Positions 1 through 4,513 of a stretch of 5,544 bases of DNA are shown here, piece after piece (the stretch's first letter is position 1; each line of letters begins with the position of its first letter). The notes beneath the pieces are model-generated. The model made no database searches. It saw only the letters and a program-made list of their open reading frames with translations, and had not been told where the DNA came from. The stretch spans positions 1 to 5,544 of the forward strand of contig USAL01000120.1 in the NCBI GenBank assembly GCA_900552545.1, read 5' to 3'. Origin of the DNA: an uncultured Sutterella sp. GTDB lineage: Bacteria > Pseudomonadota > Gammaproteobacteria > Burkholderiales > Burkholderiaceae_F. Both the position numbers and the translations under genes were made by a program.

Positions 1-410
1 TTCATATAAGCCCCGCCGCCTTTCGACGCCCAGAACAGCTCGTTCAGGTAGGGTGCGTAGACAACTCCGACGATCGTCTCGCCCCGGTATTGCAGGGCGA
101 TCGAAACCGAGAAAACAGGAAGCCCCTGACTGTAGTTCGTCGTGCCGTCGAGCGGATCGATGATCCAGGCCGCGGGTGCGTCGGGAACGTACTTGGCGTG
201 GTCTTCCTCGGCGATGATCGTGTCGCGCGGGAAGTACTGCTTGATGATGCCCTTGATGATGTCCTGGCTCGTGGTGTCCACGCGGCTCACGAAGTCAAAG
301 GGCGCCTTTTCCTGCACTTCGATCGAGTCGAGGTTGAGGCTTTCGCGGTTGCTCATGTTGCCGGCGCGGCGGGCTGCCTGAATCGCCACTTCGAGTTGAG
401 CGGATGCCAT
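1..410 (-). CDS. suhB: Inositol-1-monophosphatase family protein SuhB, N-terminal 136 residues (3' end outside window)
   Basis: This frame reads leftward from an ATG at 410-408 and stays open to base 1, so only the N-terminal half is present (136 residues; E. coli SuhB has about 267). The family hydrolyses myo-inositol 1-phosphate using Mg2+; in E. coli SuhB also joins the NusA-based rRNA antitermination complex. Visible signatures are Lys35/Asp39/Asp45 in the KAPFDFVSRVD region, Glu68-Glu69 in IIAEED (metal ligand region), and WIIDPLDGTTN at 82-92, whose Asp85 and Asp88 are metal ligands. The ELFWASKGGGAY segment (124-135) also fits. The third catalytic aspartate lies in the missing half. 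The start agrees with the family N-terminus (ASAQLEVAIQAARRAGN), although no clear Shine-Dalgarno precedes it. The gene is divergent from trmJ, an arrangement known in proteobacteria. Family assignment is firm; the phosphatase versus antitermination role in this organism is inferred. Confidence 0.93.
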   Translation of the reverse strand, partial: MASAQLEVAIQAARRAGNMSNRESLNLDSIEVQEKAPFDFVSRVDTTSQDIIKGIIKQYFPRDTIIAEEDHAKYVPDAPAAWIIDPLDGTTNYSQGLPVFSVSIALQYRGETIVGVVYAPYLNELFWASKGGGAYM

Positions 411-793
411 GGTGCGTGTGTGCTGCTTCGAAAGAATGGAAAAATGAAATGCGTGGAGGCGGTGCGTTCGGGCTCTATCCCAGAGAAAGGGATTCTTCAC
501 GAAGACCCGTGTATCGCCCGACCGCGCGCCTCAAGCGCGACGGGCTTCTCGAAGAAGGCCTGCGTCAAAAGGAAGACTTCTTTGAGTTTTCAAGCCCAAT
601 TCAGAAAAAGGCCATTGATCTGCGGGCGCAATGCGCGGGCTAAAATGGCCGCTGCCGCTAGAAAATGGCAAAAAAATATTTTAGCGGATTTGGTGTTTCT
701 GCACGTATTGCCTCGGGATCGGGGAAATGCCGGGCAGGGCCCCTTTTGGGGTTTTCAACGCTATTTCCGCATGTCCACACGAGAACCTTCCCT
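411..793. other. Divergent intergenic region between suhB and trmJ
   Basis: About 380 bases separate the suhB start from the preferred trmJ start. Frames crossing it have no recognisable protein motifs and are dense in Arg, Ser and Lys, so I read it as non-coding. It must carry promoters for both genes. The only -10-like elements I can point to are TAAAAT at 641-646 on the plus strand and its counterpart at 678-683 on the minus strand. They lie in or beside a small inverted repeat (CCGCTA at 655-660 with TAGCGG at 682-687). Short near-palindromes such as TCTTCACGAAGA (494-505) also occur; I assign them no function. Confidence 0.6.
641..646 (+). promoter_or_regulatory. Candidate -10 element for trmJ
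   Basis: TAAAAT follows CGCGGGC, giving a hexamer one base off TATAAT. The cysE leader has the closely similar CGGGCTACAAT at 1706-1716. The best upstream -35-like hexamer, TTGATC at 615-620, sits 20 bases away, which is too far for an ideal sigma-70 promoter, and nothing better lies at 16-18 bases. Transcription would begin near 652, leaving a leader of about 140 nt if TTG 794 is the start. Confidence 0.35.
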
Positions 794-1618
794 TTGAACA
801 CAGCACTTTCTCCGCTCGCCGGGCGCGTTGCCTTCGTGCTCGTTGCGCCGAGCCATCCGGGCAACATCGGCTCGGCCGCCCGCGCGATCAAGACGATGGG
901 CTTTACCGACCTGCGCGTCGTCGCCCCGAAGGTGGCCGAGTACCGCACCCACCCCGAAGCCATTGCGCTCTCAACCACCTCGGTCGACGTGCTCGAGCAC
1001 TCGCGCGACTACGCTACGCTCACCGATGCACTTGAGGACGTGGCGCTTTCCTTTGCCATGACGGGCTACAGTCGCGAGTTCGGGCCGCCGTTGGAGCCCA
1101 TCCGCGAAAGCGCCGACCGCGCCGCGATGTGGCTTGAAACGCCCGAAAACAACCAGACCAAATGCGCCTTCGTCTTCGGCTGCGAGCGCTCGGGCCTCAC
1201 CAACGAGGACGTCGAGCGCTGCCAGTTCTGCGCGGCCATTCCCGCCAATCCCGAAAGCCAAAGCCTCAATCTCGCGCAGTCGGTGCAGATTGCGGCCTAT
1301 GAGATGCATCTCGCGCTTCTTGCGGCCGACCATGCCGACAACCTCTACGCCTGGCAGGAGCGCTTTGCCCGCGATCCGGCCGCAAGCGTGAAGGCAATCG
1401 AGGGCTTCTACAAGCACTGGGAGGAGGCGATGATCTCCTGCGGCGCGCTCAATCCGGCCGAGCCCAAGAACATGATGGAAATCAGCCGCCGACTTTTCGG
1501 CCGGGCGGGCATGACGCAGGTCGAAGTCGACATGATGCGAGGCATCTGTGCGGCGATCATCCTGCCGCGCCGCCTTCGGGCGGGCAGTAAGAAGGCCGCA
1601 GCAGAGAAAGGGCACTAA
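794..1618 (+). CDS. trmJ: tRNA (cytidine/uridine-2'-O-)-methyltransferase TrmJ (SPOUT family)
   Basis: TrmJ transfers a methyl group from S-adenosylmethionine to the 2'-hydroxyl of nucleotide 32 in the anticodon loop of certain tRNAs and works as a cytoplasmic dimer. Numbered from TTG 794 (274 residues; E. coli TrmJ 246), the protein begins with the SPOUT motif AFVLVAPSHPGNIGSAAR (13-30), with Arg30 in the usual catalytic position. It continues with FGCERSGLT (128-136) and PANPESQSLNLAQSVQ (150-165), which form the knotted cofactor site, and ends in a helical C-terminal domain with RRLFGRA typical of the family. The start is uncertain. The frame is open to an ATG at 665, which would add 43 residues (MAKKYFSGFG...) that resemble no part of the family and lack a Shine-Dalgarno. 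I prefer TTG 794 because it places the conserved core at the usual distance, although its ribosome site is also poor. Family certain, start about 60%. Confidence 0.93.
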   Translation: MNTALSPLAGRVAFVLVAPSHPGNIGSAARAIKTMGFTDLRVVAPKVAEYRTHPEAIALSTTSVDVLEHSRDYATLTDALEDVALSFAMTGYSREFGPPLEPIRESADRAAMWLETPENNQTKCAFVFGCERSGLTNEDVERCQFCAAIPANPESQSLNLAQSVQIAAYEMHLALLAADHADNLYAWQERFARDPAASVKAIEGFYKHWEEAMISCGALNPAEPKNMMEISRRLFGRAGMTQVEVDMMRGICAAIILPRRLRAGSKKAAAEKGH

Positions 1619-1669
1619 AACAGCGCACTAAAACAGCGCACTAAAAAAGCGCACTAAAAAAGCGCACGA
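1612..1669. repeat. Four and a half tandem copies of a 13-bp unit spanning the trmJ stop codon
   Basis: Units GCACTAAAACAGC (1612-1624, 1625-1637) and GCACTAAAAAAGC (1638-1650, 1651-1663) are followed by a decayed fifth copy, GCACGAA, at 1664-1670. The two unit types differ at one base (C/A). The first unit contains the trmJ terminator TAA at 1616-1618. Because 13 is not a multiple of three, the TAA of units 1, 2 and 3 falls in three different frames. Slipped-strand expansion of the gene's last codons is the simplest origin. No hairpin or T-run accompanies it, so it is not an intrinsic terminator. Confidence 0.95.
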
Positions 1670-1710
1670 AATCGACAACGGAGCAGGGACGAGGGGCGCG
1701 GAGCTCGGGC

Positions 1711-1716
1711 TACAAT
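1711..1716 (+). promoter_or_regulatory. Candidate -10 element for cysE
   Basis: TACAAT at 1711-1716, preceded by CGGGC, matches five of six bases of TATAAT and resembles the candidate ahead of trmJ. No convincing -35 hexamer lies 16-18 bases upstream (that stretch is G-rich), so activator help or a weak promoter is possible. Transcription from here would give a leader of about 135 nt before the cysE start, containing a possible hairpin (GGCGCA 1782-1787 with TGCGCC 1804-1809). Confidence 0.4.
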
Positions 1717-1842
1717 AAGCCGATGTTGTGCGCATTCGTCCTGAAGGCGCCGATCGAAAAAAGAAACACATCCGGGCCCCCGGCGCAACGGCCATGCAGC
1801 ATGTGCGCCTGTATCCGGAACACAACCGAACATCCACATTAC

Positions 1843-1848
1843 GGGAGG
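1843..1848 (+). promoter_or_regulatory. Ribosome binding site deciding the cysE start
   Basis: GGGAGG at 1843-1848 lies 9 bases before ATG 1858. The reading frame is open further upstream, to an ATG at 1723 and another at 1801, but neither has a Shine-Dalgarno and the extra residues match nothing in the family. This site together with the family-typical N-terminus (MFDRLKEDI) fixes the start. Confidence 0.85.
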
Positions 1849-1857
1849 ACTTCCGTC

Positions 1858-2745
1858 ATGTTTGACCGTCTCAAGGAAGACATCCGCACCATTCTTGAAC
1901 GCGACCCGGCCGCGCGCTCGCCCGCGCAGGTGCTCTTTTGCTATCCCGGGCTGCACGCGCTTGCCTTTCACCGGGCTGCGCACTGGTGCTGGATTCAGGG
2001 GTGGACCGGTTTTGCTCGTTGGCTGAGCCACGTCGGACGGTTTCTCACCGGCATTGAAATCCACCCGGGCGCCCGCATGGGCCGCCGCGTCTTCATCGAT
2101 CACGGCATGGGTGTCGTGATCGGCGAGACGGCCGAGGTGGGAGACGACTGCACGATCTATCACGGCGTGACGTTGGGGGGCCTTAATCTCGGCCGCGGCG
2201 TCAAGCGCCATCCGACGATCGGCCGCGGCGTGGTGATCGGCGCCGGCGCCAAGGTGCTCGGCAACTTCACCGTGGGCGACAATGCCCGCATCGGCAGCAA
2301 TGCCGTCGTGGTCAAGCCCGTGGAGGCCGATACGACGGTGGTGGGCGTGCCCGCACGCGCGACCAAGGAAGGCGAAAAGCGCAAGGCGGCCGAGCGCGGA
2401 CGGTTCCGCGCGTATGCCGTGGTGCAGGGCGAGGACGATCCGTACGCGCTGCGCATTCGTCAGCTTGAGCACATGCTGCATCAGCAGGCCGACATGATCC
2501 GCGAGCTGCAGCAGCAGCGGGGAATTGAGCCGCAGAAGACGTCCGACTCTCGTCGCGCGAAGGCTGCCGCCGCTTCTTCGCAGCCGCAGCAGGTTCAGAC
2601 CAAGGCCCCGGTGCAGGAACGGAAGAGTCCTGAAAAAGCTCCCGAGAAGGCTCCTGAAAAAACGCCTGAAAAGGCTCCCAAGGAAGCTCCAGAGCAGACC
2701 TCCGCTCCCGCCCCTGAGAGCAAGACCGAGTCCCAGAACAAATAA
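1858..2745 (+). CDS. cysE: Serine O-acetyltransferase CysE with a Pro/Glu/Lys-repeat C-terminal extension
   Basis: CysE makes O-acetylserine from L-serine and acetyl-CoA, the committed step of cysteine synthesis in the cytoplasm. The protein is 295 residues. Residues 1-65 form the short helical N-domain (FDRLKEDIRTILERDPAARS). Residues 66-167 are a left-handed beta-helix of hexapeptide repeats with IEIHPGA (66-72), FIDHGMGVVIGETA (79-92), VTLGG (104-108), KRHP (116-119), IGAGAKVLG (127-135) and the closing GVPAR (163-167). His82 corresponds to catalytic His158 of E. coli CysE, Glu67 replaces Asp143 as in other short CysE proteins, and His118 matches His193. Residues 193-221 look like a short coiled coil. 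Residues 222-295 are a low-complexity tail with six PEKA-like tetrapeptides, absent from typical homologues. The last residue is Lys, not the terminal Ile that docks into CysK in enterics. It follows trmJ by 239 bases and probably has its own promoter. Confidence 0.95.
   Translation: MFDRLKEDIRTILERDPAARSPAQVLFCYPGLHALAFHRAAHWCWIQGWTGFARWLSHVGRFLTGIEIHPGARMGRRVFIDHGMGVVIGETAEVGDDCTIYHGVTLGGLNLGRGVKRHPTIGRGVVIGAGAKVLGNFTVGDNARIGSNAVVVKPVEADTTVVGVPARATKEGEKRKAAERGRFRAYAVVQGEDDPYALRIRQLEHMLHQQADMIRELQQQRGIEPQKTSDSRRAKAAAASSQPQQVQTKAPVQERKSPEKAPEKAPEKTPEKAPKEAPEQTSAPAPESKTESQNK
2629..2700 (+). repeat. Six imperfect 12-bp coding repeats in the cysE tail
   Basis: Codons 258-281 of cysE form six 12-base units encoding PEKA, PEKA, PEKT, PEKA, PKEA and PEQT. 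Units drift at synonymous and non-synonymous positions (for example CCTGAAAAAGCT, CCCGAGAAGGCT), so the array is not a recent exact duplication. The product is an extended, charged, probably disordered stretch. Confidence 0.9.
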
Positions 2746-2797
2746 CCCAAGGAGGGTGCCGGGCCGACCGGCGCACTTCCGGATACATACCCGGCGC

Positions 2798-2840
2798 AAG
2801 GATCCCGCAGACCACCTGCGGGCGGCGCCGGGATTCTTTT
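2798..2840 (+). terminator. Rho-independent terminator of cysE
   Basis: It lies about 50 bases after the cysE stop. AAGGATCCCG (2798-2807) can pair with CGGGATTCTT (2829-2838), with one G-T wobble. Alternatively CCCGCAG (2804-2810) pairs perfectly with CTGCGGG (2816-2822) around a 5-base loop, with AAGGAT/ATTCTT as an outer stem. Both forms end in the T-rich TTCTTTT at 2834-2840. The two forms share bases 2804-2807, so only one can hold at a time. Confidence 0.75.
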
Positions 2841-2883
2841 GCCCGACGCGTTCACGGGCAGAGGGCAGACCCCATCAAGACGC

Positions 2884-2919
2884 AAAAAACCCGGCCGGGG
2901 AATTCCCTGCCGGGCTTTT
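2884..2919. terminator. Bidirectional terminator between convergent cysE and ilvE
   Basis: CCCGGC (2890-2895) pairs with GCCGGG (2909-2914), and an inner GGG-AATT-CCC (2898-2907) extends the stem past a small mismatch. Six A's precede it (2884-2889) and four T's follow (2916-2919), so either strand yields a GC-rich hairpin followed by a U-run. It lies 69 bases beyond the ilvE stop and about 145 beyond cysE's, as expected where two genes converge. Confidence 0.85.
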
Positions 2920-2987
2920 CACATACCGGCGCTGCGCTTTGCAGGTCCTTTAAAGGATCTCAGAAGAGCGCAGACGCGGCTGCCGGA

Positions 2988-4010
2988 TTAGCACTCGTAG
3001 ATCCAGCCTTCAGGCGCTTCGATCTCGCAGGCCTGGATGCCCGTGAGGGTCTGGCGCAGCTTGGTCGAGATCTCGCCCATTTTCTCCATGCCGGAGGGCA
3101 GGGCGATGACGCCGTCGTGGGTGTGGATTTCGCCCACGGGTGCGAGCACGGCGGCCGTGCCGCACAGAGCGCATTCCTTGAAGTTCTTCACTTCCTCGAG
3201 CTTCACCTGGCGTTCAACGACCTTGAGGCCGAGGTAGTGCTCGGCGACGTACATCAGCGAGCGGCGGGTGATCGAGGGCAGGATCGAGGGCGACTTCGGC
3301 ACGACGACCGTGTTGTCGGCGTCGACGAAGATGATGTTCGTGCCGCCGGTTTCCTCGACGTACGTGCGGGTGGCCGGATCAAGGTAGAGGTTCTCGGCAA
3401 AGCCTGCCTGGTGCGCGAGCACGGTCGGATAGAGGCTCATGGCGTAGTTGAGGCCCGCCTTGACGTTGCCGGTGCCGCGCGGAGCCGCACGGTCGTAGTC
3501 GGAGACGCAGATCTTCAGGGGCTTGACGGCGCCCTTGAAGTAGGCGCCAACGGGCATCACGAAGACGCGGAAGATGAATTCGGGAGCGGGAGCCACACCG
3601 ATCTGCGGGCCCGAGCCGATCATCACCGGACGGATGTAAAGCGAGCAGCCCGTGCCGAACGGGGGAACCCAGGCGGCGTTGGCGTGCACGGTCTTGACGA
3701 TGGCCTCGATGAACTTGTCCTCGGGATAGGCGGGCATCTCAAGGCGGCGGGCGGTGTTGGCCATGCGCGCGGCGTTCTGATCGGGACGGAAGGTCACGAT
3801 GCGGCCGTCCTTGGTGGTGTAGGCCTTGAGGCCTTCAAAGCAGCTCTGCGAGTAGTGGAACACGCAGGCCGATTCGAGAAGATGCAGCTCGGGGTCGGTG
3901 ACGAGGCCGCCCTCATCCCAGCTGCCGTCCTTCCAGGTCGATTGCCAACGATAGTCGGTGGGCGTGTAGCCGAAACCGAGCTTTTCCCATTCGATGTTTT
4001 TCTTTTCCAT
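2988..4010 (-). CDS. ilvE: Branched-chain amino-acid aminotransferase IlvE (PLP fold type IV)
   Basis: This enzyme transfers the amino group between glutamate/2-oxoglutarate and leucine, isoleucine or valine, the last step of their synthesis and first of their breakdown. It is complete at 340 residues, the length of the longer bacterial/eukaryote-like BCAT branch (E. coli IlvE is 309). Landmarks in order: SCFEGLKAY (56-64), FRPDQNAARM (74-83) with Arg82 near the PLP phosphate, LYIRPVMIGSG (124-134), and RGTGNVKAGLNYA (178-190) with Lys184 as the PLP Schiff-base lysine. Then come YVEETGGTNIIFV (217-229) with Glu220 at the pyridine nitrogen, LPSITRRS (244-251), and CALCGTAAVLAPVG (280-293). The start at 4010 has GGAG ten bases upstream. 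A separate aminotransferase gene lies 503 bases upstream on the same strand; co-transcription is uncertain. It converges on cysE across terminators. Confidence 0.95.
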   Translation of the reverse strand: MEKKNIEWEKLGFGYTPTDYRWQSTWKDGSWDEGGLVTDPELHLLESACVFHYSQSCFEGLKAYTTKDGRIVTFRPDQNAARMANTARRLEMPAYPEDKFIEAIVKTVHANAAWVPPFGTGCSLYIRPVMIGSGPQIGVAPAPEFIFRVFVMPVGAYFKGAVKPLKICVSDYDRAAPRGTGNVKAGLNYAMSLYPTVLAHQAGFAENLYLDPATRTYVEETGGTNIIFVDADNTVVVPKSPSILPSITRRSLMYVAEHYLGLKVVERQVKLEEVKNFKECALCGTAAVLAPVGEIHTHDGVIALPSGMEKMGEISTKLRQTLTGIQACEIEAPEGWIYEC

Positions 4011-4020
4011 TTTTGAAATG

Positions 4021-4024
4021 CTCC
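4021..4024 (-). promoter_or_regulatory. Ribosome binding site of ilvE
   Basis: On the minus strand GGAG occurs ten bases before the ilvE ATG, within TTCGGAGCATTTCAAAA. The spacing is slightly long but the site supports the start at 4010, and the following residues (MEKKNIEWEKLGFGY) match the family's usual beginning. Confidence 0.65.
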
Positions 4025-4075
4025 GAATTGGCGTACCGCGCCGGGCTTGTCGTCCGGACGGCGCGTCATATCGTC

Positions 4076-4099
4076 GAACCGGCGCCGCGGAGCCGGTTC
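4076..4099. repeat. Perfect 8-bp inverted repeat in the ilvE leader
   Basis: GAACCGGC (4076-4083) is the exact complement of GCCGGTTC (4092-4099) around an 8-base loop. On the minus strand the hairpin would lie about 66-89 bases before the ilvE ATG without a following U-run, so it is not an ilvE terminator by itself. A role as leader structure or protein-binding site is possible but unproven. Confidence 0.6.
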
Positions 4100-4152
4100 T
4101 GTTTTAAACAATTTGTTTTCCTCGCCTGTGCACCGACTCCAACGCGGGAGCC

Positions 4153-4171
4153 GCTGCCGCAGGCAGCCTGC
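4153..4171. repeat. Overlapping competing hairpins ahead of ilvE
   Basis: GCTGCC (4153-4158) pairs with GGCAGC (4162-4167). The overlapping GCAGG (4159-4163) pairs with CCTGC (4167-4171). Only one can form at a time. The pair lies about 145-160 bases upstream of the ilvE start. Confidence 0.5.
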
Positions 4172-4431
4172 CCTTCTCAAGGAAATTTTTTATTCTCGGG
4201 GCTGCAGAAGACATGCGCGGCCCTCAGTGGTGACCGAGGCTGCGCCTGCAGTTTGCCGCCGTCCGCAACGGACGCTCTCCCGGGTAAGGAAGCAATGCGC
4301 CTGACGGGCGGCAAGGACTTCAGCGCGGCAAATGATACCGCCGCAGACCGCAGGCGGGGTTGAATCGTTGCGTGCCCGAGACTCGCGGGGTGCAGAATTC
4401 TGCGCGTTGTTTGATTTAACTGCGGGCAAAG

Positions 4432-4502
4432 CGTCTGTTGCCTGCGTCTTTTGACAAAGACGTCTTTCGCGTCTTTCTCGCGCACGCGCCAACCAACAGA
4501 CG
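4432..4502 (-). repeat. Long inverted repeat just downstream of the aminotransferase stop
   Basis: CGTCTGTTG (4432-4440) and CAACAGACG (4494-4502) are perfect 9-base complements. They enclose CGTCTTT/AAAGACG (4445-4451 with 4456-4462) and three CGTCTTT copies (4445, 4461, 4470). On the minus-strand transcript this forms a nested stem-loop 11 bases after the aminotransferase stop, followed only by CTTTGCCC. It may act as a weak terminator or 3'-end stabiliser; the U-run is poor. Confidence 0.5.
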
Positions 4503-4513
4503 GTCGACGCGCA

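Larger units (their letters stand above)
4011..4513. other. Gene-free, inverted-repeat-rich region upstream of ilvE
   Basis: These 503 bases separate two minus-strand genes. Open frames here encode only Arg/Ala/Ser-rich shadows with no family motif. The region holds several inverted repeats: GAACCGGC/GCCGGTTC, GCTGCC/GGCAGC, CGTCCG/CGGACG (4260-4274, loop CAA), the palindrome GCAGAATTCTGC (4392-4403), and the large hairpin at 4432-4502. It probably contains the 3' end of the upstream aminotransferase transcript and the promoter and leader of ilvE. I found no convincing -35/-10 pair, tRNA or leader peptide rich in Leu, Ile or Val codons. Confidence 0.6.

Noticed and set aside
90..797. Long plus-strand frame of 235 codons
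   Set aside because: Its first half is antisense to the clear suhB reading frame and the rest is intergenic; the residues show no family motif.
1612..1669. CRISPR-like array
   Set aside because: The units are only 13 bp and directly adjacent, with no spacers.
1654..2799. Minus-strand frame of 381 codons opposite cysE
   Set aside because: It mirrors cysE, which has unmistakable catalytic motifs and a ribosome site; the mirror product is Arg/Leu/Gly-rich shadow sequence typical of GC-rich genes.
2525..2953. Plus-strand frame running from within cysE past its stop
   Set aside because: It is out of frame with cysE, crosses two terminator hairpins and is Arg/Pro-rich without motifs.
2994..4010. 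CxxC redox switch in IlvE as in human mitochondrial BCAT
   Set aside because: Cys280-Cys283 lie before the GTA motif, whereas the human CxxC lies after it, so the two are not equivalent.
3117..4016. Plus-strand frame of 299 codons opposite ilvE
   Set aside because: Entirely antisense to IlvE, whose PLP lysine and other motifs are intact; the product has no recognisable domain.
4064..4080. GGTTCGA on the minus strand, like a tRNA T-loop
   Set aside because: No flanking T-stem, anticodon arm or acceptor stem pairs around it.
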